Shown here in pieces: positions 52,711 through 63,114 of a DNA stretch of 64,000 nt. The notes under the pieces are model-generated. The model searched no databases, was not told the origin of the DNA, and saw nothing but the letters and a program-made list of their open reading frames with translations. How positions within the stretch are numbered: position 1 is the first letter of the stretch; each line of letters begins with the position of its first letter. The DNA is from Mucilaginibacter sp. KACC 22063 (lineage in GTDB: Bacteria > Bacteroidota > Bacteroidia > Sphingobacteriales > Sphingobacteriaceae), in NCBI RefSeq assembly GCF_028736115.1, contig NZ_CP117877.1, positions 2,790,001-2,854,000 on the forward strand, read 5' to 3'. Position numbers and translations under genes: made by a program.

Positions 52711-53940
52711 ATGAATTTAAAAGCATTATTGCTGATCCTATCTTTAACTGCCATAAGTGCCGTAACATTTGCACATCCGGTTATCGATTCGATTGGTGTT
52801 GAAAACCAAAACGGTAAAAAAGTAATCCTGCATAAAGTTTCAGCAAAAGACACCTACTACGGCATAGCCCGCAAATACAATGTAAAACCACAAGCGGTTG
52901 TTCAATTTAATAATAACGCCGCTTTGCATGTTGGCGATGTGGTAAAAGTCCCAACCGAACTTCCTTTTGTAACGGCTACAGCACAAGCTAATCCACCCGC
53001 CCCTGCTAACCAGTCTGGCGCTCCGGCGGCCAACACAGCACAAACAGGTGCCACCATCCAATACAAAGTTGCCCAGCACGAATATTTGTACGGTATTGCC
53101 AAGCGTTTTAATACAACAGTTGAGGATATTAAAGCCCTGAATAATTTAACAAGTAATAATTTGCAGCCTGGCCAGATCCTTAACATTCACCAGGGAGGTA
53201 GCACACAAACGGCTACACCGCAAACAACTGCGGCAGCGCCTCAGCAACAACCCGTTGCACAGGCACCTACCCCGGCTGTTACTCAGCCAACCCCAACTAC
53301 AGATCAAACGGGTGATAATAGCAACGTAACAACAAATCCCGACGGCAGCATACAATATAAGGTTACCAAACGCGAATACCTGTACAGCCTTGCTAAACGT
53401 TTCAATACTACAGTTGAAGATATTAAAAACACAAACAATCTAAAAAGCAGTTCCCTTAGAGTTGGACAGGTATTAACCATCCATCAGGGTAACGCACAAG
53501 CCGTCAATACGGCTACTGCACAGCAGCCACCTGTACAAAACCCTATTCAACAAGCAGCTTCATCCATACCTGATACAACTAAGCGTGATACTACACATAT
53601 CAACAGTATCGCCGACAGTATAAATGTTGAACACAAAGCACCATCGCGTTATGGCCTTTTCGAAAAAAACGAAAAAGGGGTAGCTACCTGGATGGATGAC
53701 CCTTCACTCGACTCAAATAAAAAACTGATACTACACCGCACTGCTCCTGTGGGTACAGTAATGAAAATTACCAATCCCATGACTAACCGTACAACTTTTG
53801 CAAAAGTTGTTGGTACTTTTACAGACAATGAACAAACTAAAGATGTGATCATTGTAATGACTAAAAGTGTTGCAGAGTCGCTTGGCGCATTAGATAAGCG
53901 TTTTCGTGTAAATATCAGTTACGGCGTAGCTAATGAATAA
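52711..53940 (+). CDS. LysM-repeat peptidoglycan-binding protein with C-terminal RlpA-like domain
   Basis: 409 residues, signal peptide ending AVTFAHP. Three LysM domains: about 34-78 (DTYYGIARKYNVKPQAVV), 110-157 (EYLYGIAKRFNTTVEDIKAL) and 215-260 (EYLYSLAKRFNTTVEDIKNT). The second and third are near-identical. They are joined by Ala/Gln/Pro/Thr linkers. The last 100 residues (HRTAPVGTVMKITNPMTNRT, VGTFTDNEQTKDVIIVM) resemble a double-psi beta-barrel (RlpA-like) domain, which in RlpA cleaves bare glycan strands; catalytic residues are not obvious here. The stop codon overlaps the start of the uridine kinase gene by 8 bp. Confidence 0.88.
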   Translation: MNLKALLLILSLTAISAVTFAHPVIDSIGVENQNGKKVILHKVSAKDTYYGIARKYNVKPQAVVQFNNNAALHVGDVVKVPTELPFVTATAQANPPAPANQSGAPAANTAQTGATIQYKVAQHEYLYGIAKRFNTTVEDIKALNNLTSNNLQPGQILNIHQGGSTQTATPQTTAAAPQQQPVAQAPTPAVTQPTPTTDQTGDNSNVTTNPDGSIQYKVTKREYLYSLAKRFNTTVEDIKNTNNLKSSSLRVGQVLTIHQGNAQAVNTATAQQPPVQNPIQQAASSIPDTTKRDTTHINSIADSINVEHKAPSRYGLFEKNEKGVATWMDDPSLDSNKKLILHRTAPVGTVMKITNPMTNRTTFAKVVGTFTDNEQTKDVIIVMTKSVAESLGALDKRFRVNISYGVANE

Positions 53941-54568
53941 ACCTTATATTATTGGAATTGCCGGCGGAAGCGGGTCTGGCAAAACCTTTTTTCTAAAATG
54001 CTTTCTGGAACACTTTAAGCCAGAAGAAGTATGCCTGGTATCGCAGGATGATTATTATATTCCGGTTGCTCATAACATGACACCGGAAGAAAATAAGCTT
54101 TATAATTTTGATTTACCAGATACCATTGATGAGCAGCACTTTTTTGATGATATTAAAAAGCTGATCAATAATGAAGTGGTCTACAAAACCGAATATACTT
54201 TCAACAACCCGAACGCAACGCCGAAAATATTAGAAGTAAAACCGGCTCCTATCCTAATTGTCGAAGGATTATTTATCCTGCATTTTAAAGGCATTGCCGA
54301 CCTGCTGGATATGCGGATCTTTATAGATACCGAAGAGGATGTTGCTTTACAACGACGTTTAAAACGGGATCTGTTAGAGCGTGGTTATTCGCATGATGAT
54401 GTGATGTACAAGTGGATCAACCATGTTGTACCCGCCTATAAAGAGTTTCTTTTACCTTACCGCCAGGAGTGCGATAAGGTAATCACAAATAACACGCACG
54501 TAGCCGAGGACATTATTGCCATTACTGATGAGATCAGTAAAGAGCTTCGCGAAAAAGTATTAGTGTAA
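53933..54568 (+). CDS. udk: Uridine kinase
   Basis: 211 residues. P-loop IAGGSGSGKTFFL, DDYYIPVAHNMTPEE (nucleoside-binding Asp), NFDLPDTIDEQ, ILIVEGLFILHF (Walker B) and RRLKRDLLERGYSHDDVM. Phosphorylates uridine/cytidine in pyrimidine salvage. The 8-bp overlap with the LysM gene suggests coupled translation despite unrelated roles. A terminator follows 5 bp after the stop. Confidence 0.93.
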   Translation: MNKPYIIGIAGGSGSGKTFFLKCFLEHFKPEEVCLVSQDDYYIPVAHNMTPEENKLYNFDLPDTIDEQHFFDDIKKLINNEVVYKTEYTFNNPNATPKILEVKPAPILIVEGLFILHFKGIADLLDMRIFIDTEEDVALQRRLKRDLLERGYSHDDVMYKWINHVVPAYKEFLLPYRQECDKVITNNTHVAEDIIAITDEISKELREKVLV

Positions 54569-54572
54569 CGAG

Positions 54573-54597
54573 AAAGGCTGCAATCGCAGCCTTTTCT
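54573..54597 (+). terminator. Rho-independent terminator after udk
   Basis: AAAGGCTGC pairs exactly with GCAGCCTTT around AATC, followed by TTCTTATTTT. Confidence 0.9.
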
Positions 54598-54610
54598 TAT
54601 TTTCTTGTAA

Positions 54611-55630
54611 TTAACTTTTCTTAAACTTATTGGCCAATGCTTTAAGCATGTCGTCGTTCACTGGCTTTGCAGGTTCTTCCTTTTTACGGTACTGCTGGTT
54701 GTTTTGTTGATTTTGGTGATAAGGCTTGTTAAATGTACGTTCGCCTGCAGGCCTTTGCTGTTGCGGCTGATTTTCAACCGGCTTATTTTGCTGCTGTGGC
54801 TGTACAGGTTTCGGGCGTGCAGCTTTAGCTTCATTCCAGCGCTTGTAAATCTGTTCAAGCCTACGTTTAGTGTATAAAGGAAAATCTCCCTGCATCATCC
54901 ACGAATAATAGCTTGGCTCCATATCAAACACATCTTCTACCTTACGGCCTTTATGCTTTCCAAAATTGAATACCTCGTGCCCGTCAGCATTAAATACCAT
55001 ACGGCCAGCAAAGTCAACCACCTTGTTCAGGTTAGTAAAATGGTGTAATGCTTCAACATCGTTTACAACAGGCACGTAGCGGTTACCCTGTTTGTCTTCA
55101 AATTCTGTTGTCTCGTAGCGTACCAACTGCGCCAAAAATACTTCCATCGTAGCACGGGTATCTGCCTCGGCAGAGTGTGCATTAATGATATCTTTCTCGC
55201 AGTAAAATTTGTAAGCAGCTTTCAGCGTACGCTGCTCCATCTGGTGAAAGATGTTTTGAATGTCAACCAGGTGGCGGTTTTCCAGATCAAAATGAACACC
55301 TGCACGCAGAAATTCTTCCATTAGCATAGGCACGTCAAACTTGTTGGAGTTAAAACCAGCCAGGTCACTATCGCCGATAAACTGTGCTATATCAGGTGCA
55401 ATTGATTTAAAGGTAGGTGCATTGGCTATATGCTCGTCGTAAATACCGTGTATCAGCGAACTTTCGTATGGTATCGGCATTTCGGGATTAATCCGATGGG
55501 CTATTACTTCTTCACTACCATCAGGCAGCATTTTTATAATAGCAATTTCTACAATGCGGTCGCTGCCTATGTTTGTACCTGTTGCTTCCAGGTCGAAAAA
55601 AGCAAGCGGGCGTTTTAAATTTAATTTCAT
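54611..55630 (-). CDS. DnaQ-like 3'-5' exonuclease
   Basis: 339 residues. DEDDh exonuclease motifs: FFDLEATGTNIGSDRIVEIA (ExoI), FNSNKFDVPMLMEEF (ExoII) and HSAEADTRATMEVF (ExoIII with the catalytic His). Residues 180-245 form a DUF3820-like segment (FNFGKHKGRKVEDVF, YYSWMMQGDFPLYTKRRLEQ) often found after such exonucleases. The last 70 residues are rich in Gln, Asn, Pro and Lys (QPQQQNKPVENQPQQQ) and look disordered. Probably DNA repair or RNA/DNA processing rather than the Pol III epsilon subunit. Confidence 0.9.
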   Translation of the reverse strand: MKLNLKRPLAFFDLEATGTNIGSDRIVEIAIIKMLPDGSEEVIAHRINPEMPIPYESSLIHGIYDEHIANAPTFKSIAPDIAQFIGDSDLAGFNSNKFDVPMLMEEFLRAGVHFDLENRHLVDIQNIFHQMEQRTLKAAYKFYCEKDIINAHSAEADTRATMEVFLAQLVRYETTEFEDKQGNRYVPVVNDVEALHHFTNLNKVVDFAGRMVFNADGHEVFNFGKHKGRKVEDVFDMEPSYYSWMMQGDFPLYTKRRLEQIYKRWNEAKAARPKPVQPQQQNKPVENQPQQQRPAGERTFNKPYHQNQQNNQQYRKKEEPAKPVNDDMLKALANKFKKS

Positions 55631-55755
55631 TCCGATTTATTCTGCTGCAAAAATCGGAAAAAAGTATTACTTAATTACTTACAATAATTTTAAAAAAAGT
55701 GGTAAGCAGATATATGGAAAAAATATTATTTTCATACCGTTTATTACCCTTATCC

Positions 55756-57747
55756 ATGTTTAAATACATATTCTCCCTAATTACTTTTATTACTGTTAGT
55801 TACTCATCAGTTTTAGCCCAGGATTTTGACTGGGGAACACATACCAACGAAGAGTTGGATATGAAACGTTATCAAAAAGACACCACCGCACATGCACTTG
55901 TGTTAAATGAGTTTGGTAAAGTATACTTCACTACAGGCACAGACCGTGTATTGCTGATTACCGAGCGGCACGTAAAAATTAAGATCTTTGACGACAAGGC
56001 TTTTGAATCAAGTGGAAACGTGGCTATCCCGTTATACAAAACGGATAACTCTACCCTTGAAATTGCAAGAGATATCAAAGGCATCACCACCTATGCCGAT
56101 GAAAACGGTATTGTCCACACAGCAGAACTCGATCCTAAAAAGGTATTTTATATCAACGAAAGCAAACACTTTGAGGGTGTAAAGTTTGATATGCCCAACC
56201 TGCGTAAAGGATGTATCATTGAATACAAATACACCGTTGAAAGTCCATACATCCATAATATCCCACGCTGGGAATTTCAGGATGATATACCCAAATTAAA
56301 TTCAGAAATATACCTGAGTATACCGGCTATATACAATTATCATATCTCTTTGCATGGACCTTTTAAACTTACTAAGAACAAGTCTGATTTAACAAGGGAT
56401 TGTTTTTCAGCAGGTGGTACCAAGTGCGATTGTTCTGAACTTACTTTCGGAATGGCCGATATTCCGGCGTTCGTTGAAGAGGAATACATGACGGCGCGAA
56501 AGAACTTTATTTCTGCCATTAATTTTGAGCTTACGGATTATATGAATCTGAGTACCGGCGTTAAAGTAAAAGTTGCGCAGGAATGGAGAGATATAGATAA
56601 TTCATTAAAAACCAATGAATACTTCGGTAGCCAGATTAAACGCAGTGGTTTAATGAAAGACCGTATTAAGGGAGTTATCGCAGGACAAACTACCGACATA
56701 GCAAAAGCAAAGGCGATTTATGCCTTTATCCAAAAAAACATCCGTTGGGATAACAACTATGGAAAGTACAGTGCCGATGGTATCCGTAAAGCGCTTGATG
56801 ACCACAAAGGCAGCATTGGAGATATTAATCTTGCATTAATAGCTGCACTTAAAGCTGCAGATATCAACACAGAAGCGGTTATACTTGCTACAAGGAATTA
56901 TGGGTTGGTGAACAGGCTATACCCTACTGCTGATGATTTTAATTATGTAATTGCAAAGGTCAATATTGATGGCAAAAGCTATATGCTTGATGCCAGTGAC
57001 CCATACCTGGGATTTGGCATGTTACCGCTGCATTGTATCAACGATCAGGGCCGTGTCATCAGTTTTGAAAAACCATCTTACTGGATCGATATCACTCCTC
57101 CATTTAAAAAATCAGAGTTGTTAAGCTTTGAACTTACGCTACAGCCGGATGGTAAACTAAAAGGGATTTATCAACTTATCAGCACTGGTTACGAAGCCTA
57201 TTTGCAACGAAAAGCCATTAAGAAATTTAACAGTGTTGATGAGTATATTGAAAACCGTGACGAACGCTGGTCGAAGATCAAAGTTTTAAAAGCAGATATC
57301 TCCGGCCTTGACAGCCTGGACAAACCACTTGTGGAGAATTATACAGTAGAAATTAACGCTTTTAAAAACACAGCAGGCGAAAAGCTAATGTTAAACCCTA
57401 ACATTTTAGGCAGGCAGATCACTAACCCGTTCAAGTTGGTTGATCGCACCTATCCGGTGGATATGGGTATGCCTTCAGAACGCAGGATCATGGTTACCCT
57501 GCATGTGCCGCACGGCTACAAATTTGAACATATGCCAAAGGACACGGCATTTGCTTTGCCTAACGGTGGTGGTAAATTAATTATTTCAGCAGCACAGAAT
57601 CAGGATGATGATGTTTGTAATTATTCGCAAATGCTGCAGTTTAACAAGCCCGTTTATACGGTAGCTGAATATCCGTATATCAAAGAACTTTATAACAAGC
57701 TGATACAGGTTGATGCTGGTGATATTGTATTGAAAAAAGGCTTATGA
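55756..57747 (+). CDS. DUF3857/transglutaminase-like protein, catalytically degenerate
   Basis: 663 residues from the ATG at 55756, chosen because it gives a clean signal peptide (MFKYIFSLITFITVSYSSVL, cleavage near AQD); starts at 55699 and 55714 are also open. DUF3857 covers about 45-290. The transglutaminase-like domain is at about 310-420, but the catalytic Cys site reads GSIGDINLALIAAL and the His site FNYVIAKV, so both catalytic residues are replaced. A C-terminal DUF3858-like beta domain follows. The stop overlaps the start of its intact paralogue (ATGA). Probably a periplasmic scaffold or binding partner. Confidence 0.86.
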   Translation: MFKYIFSLITFITVSYSSVLAQDFDWGTHTNEELDMKRYQKDTTAHALVLNEFGKVYFTTGTDRVLLITERHVKIKIFDDKAFESSGNVAIPLYKTDNSTLEIARDIKGITTYADENGIVHTAELDPKKVFYINESKHFEGVKFDMPNLRKGCIIEYKYTVESPYIHNIPRWEFQDDIPKLNSEIYLSIPAIYNYHISLHGPFKLTKNKSDLTRDCFSAGGTKCDCSELTFGMADIPAFVEEEYMTARKNFISAINFELTDYMNLSTGVKVKVAQEWRDIDNSLKTNEYFGSQIKRSGLMKDRIKGVIAGQTTDIAKAKAIYAFIQKNIRWDNNYGKYSADGIRKALDDHKGSIGDINLALIAALKAADINTEAVILATRNYGLVNRLYPTADDFNYVIAKVNIDGKSYMLDASDPYLGFGMLPLHCINDQGRVISFEKPSYWIDITPPFKKSELLSFELTLQPDGKLKGIYQLISTGYEAYLQRKAIKKFNSVDEYIENRDERWSKIKVLKADISGLDSLDKPLVENYTVEINAFKNTAGEKLMLNPNILGRQITNPFKLVDRTYPVDMGMPSERRIMVTLHVPHGYKFEHMPKDTAFALPNGGGKLIISAAQNQDDDVCNYSQMLQFNKPVYTVAEYPYIKELYNKLIQVDAGDIVLKKGL

Positions 57748-59651
57748 GAAGGATTTTAGCTATTGCCTTGATCTTGTTCGGTAGCATCAGTGTCAAAGCA
57801 CAGGAAGATTACAGCGCAAGCCTGATCCCAAAAGAATTGCTGCCTTATGCAAGCGCGGTGATGCGCAACTATGAGAAAACGGTTGAGATCAGGAACAAAG
57901 AAACGGTTGTCTATCACATTAAGGAAGCCATAACCGTACTTAACCGCAATGGTGCCGAAGCGGCTCATTTAGGGTTATGGTATAATAAAGGTTCAAAGAT
58001 CAAATCAATTAAGGGGATGATCTATGACGAGTTTAATAAACCTATCAGCAAAATATCATCCGGTAATTTTGAAGATCAGGCCTATATCGACGACTATTCT
58101 TTGTTTGAAGATAACCGTGTAAAGCATTATAATCCAAGCGTAACAACCTACCCTTACACAGTTGTGTATGAATATGAAACACAATCAAACCAATCGCTTA
58201 ATATTACACCGTGGTACCCTGTTGAAGAGTCGGGCGTGGCAGTTGAAAAAAGCGTATACAAAGTAATTTGCCCGGCGGATGAATCATTAAGGTACAATGA
58301 AAATAACTTTAAAGGGCAGGTTGAAACAGGCACAACTGATAAGGGACTGAAAACTTATACCTGGCGAGCTGCCAATATTAAAGCATATCGCGATGAACCG
58401 TACAGCCCGATCATGAGTAATTACATTACAAGCGTACGTGTTGTGCCGCAACATTTTGTATATGGCGGCATCCCGGGCAGTTTTACCAATTGGGAAGAAC
58501 TTGGCAAATGGAACTATGAGAAACTTTTGGTCGACAGGCAAAAGCTATCATTGGCCACGGTTGAACAGATGAAAGAGCTTACCGCTAACATTACAGATCC
58601 AAAGCTGAAAGCAAAAGCGATATATGAATACATGCAGCATAAAACGCGTTATGTAAGTATCCAGATAGGCATTGGCGGGTATCAGCCTTTCCCAGCTACC
58701 GATGTTGACCAGCTTGGTTACGGCGACTGCAAAGGCCTTGTAAATTATACCCAGGCTTTACTGAAAGCTGTTGGCATTAACTCGTGGTATTGTGTGGTTG
58801 AAGCCGGTAACAGCAAGATCAGCATGAAAAAGGATTTTGCCAGCATGGACCAGGGTAACCATGTTATTTTATGCCTGCCCTTTAAAAATGATACGACCTG
58901 GCTGGAGTGTACCAATCAAAAGATCCCATTTGGTTATTTAGGCAGTTTCACTGACGACCGCACAGTACTTGCCTGTACGCCCGAAGGCGGAAGATTGTTG
59001 CACACCCCTAAATATACAACCGAGCAAAATATAGAGAGCCGTACAGCTGATGTTACTATTGCCGCAGACGGAACATTGACAGGAAAAATGCTAACCACTT
59101 TTAGCGGCTCACAATATAATAACCGCCGCGAATATGTAGATGAACCTTTTAGGGAGCAGGCTAAGGCTGTGCAGCGCATCTATCCTATTAATAATATGGA
59201 AGTGAAAAGTTATCAGCTGAAAGACGAACCAAAATATCAGCCGGAAATGAAAGAGGCTGTACAGTTTGAAGCGCCTGAATATGGCATGACAGAAGATGAT
59301 AAGCTTATTTTTATTGTTAACCCTACTAACAGGGCCGGTACGTTAAGGGAACTGGTTAACCGCACACAGCCTGTTTATATTAATCGCGGTTATACCGATA
59401 TTGATAAAATAGTTTATACCATTCCCGAGGGATATGAACCCGACAAAAAATTGCTAAGCCTAAGCATCAAAAAAGATTTTGGCAGCTACAGCGCTAACGT
59501 AAGCCTGAACGGAAACCAATTGGTATACACCCGTAAGTTTCAACTTAAAGACGGTACGTATAGTAAGGATGAGTACAGCGAACTGGTCGACTTTTATCAG
59601 TCGGCAGAAGAGGCCGACCATTATAAAATGGTATTGGTAAAGAAAAAGTAG
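57744..59651 (+). CDS. DUF3857 and transglutaminase-domain protein, apparently active
   Basis: 635 residues. Signal peptide ends ISVKAQED. DUF3857 spans about 45-245. The transglutaminase core has YMQHKTRYVSIQIGIGGYQP, then GYGDCKGLVNYTQALLKAVG with the nucleophile Cys, GNHVILCLPF with His and WLECTNQ with the acidic residue, so the triad is intact, unlike the preceding paralogue. Transcribed with it through a 4-bp overlap. Likely a periplasmic cysteine protease or amidase of unknown target. A C-terminal beta domain closes the protein. Confidence 0.88.
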   Translation: MRRILAIALILFGSISVKAQEDYSASLIPKELLPYASAVMRNYEKTVEIRNKETVVYHIKEAITVLNRNGAEAAHLGLWYNKGSKIKSIKGMIYDEFNKPISKISSGNFEDQAYIDDYSLFEDNRVKHYNPSVTTYPYTVVYEYETQSNQSLNITPWYPVEESGVAVEKSVYKVICPADESLRYNENNFKGQVETGTTDKGLKTYTWRAANIKAYRDEPYSPIMSNYITSVRVVPQHFVYGGIPGSFTNWEELGKWNYEKLLVDRQKLSLATVEQMKELTANITDPKLKAKAIYEYMQHKTRYVSIQIGIGGYQPFPATDVDQLGYGDCKGLVNYTQALLKAVGINSWYCVVEAGNSKISMKKDFASMDQGNHVILCLPFKNDTTWLECTNQKIPFGYLGSFTDDRTVLACTPEGGRLLHTPKYTTEQNIESRTADVTIAADGTLTGKMLTTFSGSQYNNRREYVDEPFREQAKAVQRIYPINNMEVKSYQLKDEPKYQPEMKEAVQFEAPEYGMTEDDKLIFIVNPTNRAGTLRELVNRTQPVYINRGYTDIDKIVYTIPEGYEPDKKLLSLSIKKDFGSYSANVSLNGNQLVYTRKFQLKDGTYSKDEYSELVDFYQSAEEADHYKMVLVKKK

Positions 59652-59659
59652 CGTTCAGC

Positions 59660-60244
59660 TTATTGTTCCTGCGGATTAGTAACCATTGCGGATGCATCGG
59701 TTTGCAGGTTAATGGAACCTGCACGTGAGAAATATTTATACATGGATGGGTCATGTAGCCGGATGATCATTACCCCTTTGCGGCTGCTGGCATGCACTAC
59801 ATACCCGTTTTGCAGGTATATCCCTACGTGGCTGAATTTCTTACCGTCAAAGTCGAAAAACACCAAGTCACCTTCCTGCAATTCGTCTTCATATTTACGT
59901 TTAATTACATTGATCTGCTGACTGGTGATCCGCGGAATATTGATGCCATACACCTGCTGCTCAAGCAAATAAGCCAGACCAGAGCAATCGACCCCATTTT
60001 TATCCAGCCCGCCAAAGCGGTATGGCGTGCCTGTCCACTCCTCAATAAAATTATATAAACGGCCGTTTTGTATGGCGTCTTTATCAACGCCCATTATTCC
60101 GGCATATTTTTCGGCTATAAATCCCTGCGGCTTAACAACTTCTCCCGGACTGCCTTTCAGTACGGCTTTTTTAGATTTACAGGATGCAAATAAAAGCAGC
60201 GTAGCTACAAATAATATGGCAAAACGAGGCAGGCGTTTGATCAT
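59660..60244 (-). CDS. NlpC/P60 family lipoprotein (cell-wall endopeptidase)
   Basis: 194 residues from the ATG at 60244; the open frame upstream adds 7 residues only. Lipobox LFASCKSKK. The NlpC/P60 domain has GVDCSGLAYLLEQQVYG (nucleophile Cys), FSHVGIYLQNGYV (His) and YVVHASSRKGV. Cleaves gamma-D-Glu-diamino acid bonds in peptidoglycan peptides. Convergent with the DUF3857 pair (8 bp between stops). Confidence 0.92.
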   Translation of the reverse strand: MIKRLPRFAILFVATLLLFASCKSKKAVLKGSPGEVVKPQGFIAEKYAGIMGVDKDAIQNGRLYNFIEEWTGTPYRFGGLDKNGVDCSGLAYLLEQQVYGINIPRITSQQINVIKRKYEDELQEGDLVFFDFDGKKFSHVGIYLQNGYVVHASSRKGVMIIRLHDPSMYKYFSRAGSINLQTDASAMVTNPQEQ

Positions 60245-60384
60245 GAAAGTAAAATTAAAAGGCAATACAATTACACTAAAACGAATATTATTAACATATC
60301 AACATAATCGTTTGAAGAAAGATATTAAGACAAAAGAAATAAATTTCGAATCATTACTCCTTTATCTTTTCCTCTTTTGTCCGA

Positions 60385-62994
60385 CTAGCTTTTCAGCATG
60401 CGTTGTATCTCGTCAAGCTTCATCATGGCCTCAACAGGTGTAAGGGTATTTACATCAAGGTTATTCAGGGTATCGCGAATTTTTACCAGTACAGGATCAT
60501 CTATCGAGAACATCTGTAATTGAAGGGCCTGCTTTTGTACTTTTTTAATGCTTTCTTTAATATGTTCGCCGCCGGTACGCTCATGCTCTAGTTTCTTCAA
60601 AATTTCGTGCGCACGTGATAAAACTTTAGGTGGCATACCTGCTAGCTTAGCCACATGGATGCCGAAGCTGTGTTCGCTGCCACCGGGTACAAGCTTGCGC
60701 AGGAAGATGATCTGGTGACCAACTTCCTTAACTGTGACATTAAAGTTTTTGATGCGGTTAAAAGAGTTGCTCAGCTCATTTAATTCGTGGTAGTGCGTGG
60801 CAAAAAGCGTTTTAGCCTTAGCCGACGGATGATTGTGCAGGTATTCGGCAATGGCCCATGCAATGGAAATACCATCGTAAGTGGAGGTACCCCGGCCGAT
60901 CTCGTCAAGCAGGATCAGGCTGCGGTCTGAAATATTGTTCAGGATGCTGGCCGTCTCATTCATTTCCACCATGAAGGTAGATTCGCCCGATGATAGATTA
61001 TCGGATGCGCCAACTCTGGTAAAAATCTTATCCACTACGCCAATAGCCGCCTCTTTAGCAGGAACAAAACAGCCCATCTGTGCCATTAACACAATAAGGC
61101 CGGTTTGGCGTAACAAGGCAGACTTACCCGCCATGTTGGGACCGGTAATAATGATGATCTGCTGCGTTTCCGAATCGAGGTAAACATCATTGGTAATGTA
61201 TGCTTCACCCGGCGGCAAATTCTTTTCTATAACCGGGTGGCGGCCGCCTTTAATATCAATCACGCGGCTGTCGTTGATCTGCGGCTTAACGTAATAGTTC
61301 TTTTCAGATATAGTAGCAAAGTTCAGCAGTACATCTAACCGTGCTATCAGTTGTGCATTCAGCTGAATAGGCTTAATGTATTCTGCCAGGGCATAAAGCA
61401 GTTCATTATACAGCTTGGTTTCTAAAGCCAGTATCTTTTCTTCGGCACCAAGTATCTGCTCTTCGTATTCTTTAAGCTCCGGGGTAATGTATCGCTCGGC
61501 ATTTACCAAGGTTTGCTTGCGTATCCAATCGGCAGGCACTTTATCGCGATGTGCATGCGTTACTTCCAGGTAGTAACCGAATACATTATTAAAAGCAACC
61601 TTTAATGAGGGTATGCCCGTTTGCTCCGCTTCCCGTTTTTGAATCTCTAAAAGATATCCCTTGCCGCCAAAAGCTATCTTACGCAAGCGGTCAAGCTCTT
61701 CGTTAATGCCTTCGGCCATAACGCCGCCTTTGGCAATTAAAACAGGCGGCTCGCTGTTCAGCTCCTGCCCTATTTTTTCGCAAATAAAAGTACAGGGATT
61801 AAGCTGATCGCTGATGGCCTTTAGCGGAACATTCTCGGCCTGATCTGTGATTTTTTTGATCTGATCTATTGCCGATAGTGCTTTTTTTAGCTGGCAAACC
61901 TCACGCGGGTTGGCCTTCTGCAATCCTATTTTAGAGATCAGCCTCTCCAGGTCGCCAATTTGCCTAATGTGCTGTTGCAGGTCATCGCGCAGCTCACTAA
62001 AAGCCATCAGGTGTTCTACTACATTCAGGCGGTCGGTAATCGGCTTAATGTCTTTTAACGGCATCACTATCCAGCGGCGTAGTAAACGTGCGCCCATTGG
62101 CGAGCAGGTGTGATCCAGCACATCGGCAAGGGTAATCGCATTTTCATTAGCCGAACCTACCAGTTCGAGGTTGCGAATGCTGAACCTGTCGAGCCACAAA
62201 TAGCGTTCTTCCTCAATACGGGAGATACCGGAAATATGCTGTAAGTTACGATGCTCGGTTTCATTTAAATAATGCAGCGCCACACCGGCTGCAACAATAC
62301 CTAAATTCAGTTTATCGATGCCAAAGCCTTTAAGCGACTTTACACCAAAATGTTTCAGCAGGGTTTCCTGTGCGTAGTCGCCGGTATAGGGCCACTCGTC
62401 AAGCATGTAGGTATAAAACCTGTCGCCAAAAGCATCGCTGAAATCACTGCGGCGTGTTTTAGGATAAATCACCTCGCTTGGCGAAAAGCTTTGCAGCAGC
62501 TTGTCGATATAACCCAGGTTACCTTGCGCCGTAAGAAACTCGCCTGTTGAAATATCAATTAAGGCAATACCTGCACTTTGCTTTTCGAAATATATAGAAG
62601 CGAGGTAGTTGTTACGTTTTTGCTGAAGAATGTTATCGCTAACAGCAACACCGGGCGTAACCAGTTCGGTAACACCCCGCTTAACAATAGTTTTTGTTGT
62701 TTTAGGGTCTTCGAGTTGATCGCAAATAGCCACACGCTGACCGGCACGTACCAGTTTTGGCAAATAAGTTTCGAGCGAATGATGCGGAAACCCGGCCAGT
62801 TCAATATGCGTAGCAGTGCCATTAGCCCTTCTGGTTAACACAATGCCTAAAATCCCTGCCGCCTTTATGGCATCCTCCCCAAAAGTTTCATAGAAATCAC
62901 CCACACGAAACAACAATAACGCACCAGGGTATTTACCCTTGATCTGGTTGTACTGCTGCATCAGCGGCGTTTCTTTCGTAGCGTTCTTTGCCAA
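60385..62994 (-). CDS. mutS: DNA mismatch repair protein MutS
   Basis: 869 residues, full length. The mismatch-binding domain begins [29 protein letters not shown] with the Phe-x-Glu motif. The ATPase core has [13 protein letters not shown] (Walker A), [13 protein letters not shown] (signature), [14 protein letters not shown] (Walker B) and ATHYHEL. A helix-turn-helix and tail complete the C-terminus. No MutL gene is in the window. Confidence 0.97.
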   Translation of the reverse strand: MAKNATKETPLMQQYNQIKGKYPGALLLFRVGDFYETFGEDAIKAAGILGIVLTRRANGTATHIELAGFPHHSLETYLPKLVRAGQRVAICDQLEDPKTTKTIVKRGVTELVTPGVAVSDNILQQKRNNYLASIYFEKQSAGIALIDISTGEFLTAQGNLGYIDKLLQSFSPSEVIYPKTRRSDFSDAFGDRFYTYMLDEWPYTGDYAQETLLKHFGVKSLKGFGIDKLNLGIVAAGVALHYLNETEHRNLQHISGISRIEEERYLWLDRFSIRNLELVGSANENAITLADVLDHTCSPMGARLLRRWIVMPLKDIKPITDRLNVVEHLMAFSELRDDLQQHIRQIGDLERLISKIGLQKANPREVCQLKKALSAIDQIKKITDQAENVPLKAISDQLNPCTFICEKIGQELNSEPPVLIAKGGVMAEGINEELDRLRKIAFGGKGYLLEIQKREAEQTGIPSLKVAFNNVFGYYLEVTHAHRDKVPADWIRKQTLVNAERYITPELKEYEEQILGAEEKILALETKLYNELLYALAEYIKPIQLNAQLIARLDVLLNFATISEKNYYVKPQINDSRVIDIKGGRHPVIEKNLPPGEAYITNDVYLDSETQQIIIITGPNMAGKSALLRQTGLIVLMAQMGCFVPAKEAAIGVVDKIFTRVGASDNLSSGESTFMVEMNETASILNNISDRSLILLDEIGRGTSTYDGISIAWAIAEYLHNHPSAKAKTLFATHYHELNELSNSFNRIKNFNVTVKEVGHQIIFLRKLVPGGSEHSFGIHVAKLAGMPPKVLSRAHEILKKLEHERTGGEHIKESIKKVQKQALQLQMFSIDDPVLVKIRDTLNNLDVNTLTPVEAMMKLDEIQRMLKS

Positions 62995-63114
62995 TCCTTT
63001 ATAAAATATTAATCTGTAAAGTTAAGGTGTTGGCCTGTAATTACGTGCGGTGTTGAAAAGTTTGATAAGTGTGGATTAATTCGGTTACTGATGTTAGAGG
63101 TAGGAATAATACCA

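Noticed and set aside
53040..53470. Tandem DNA repeat or CRISPR-like array in the LysM gene
   Set aside because: The similarity is between two LysM domains at protein level; there are no regular spacers.
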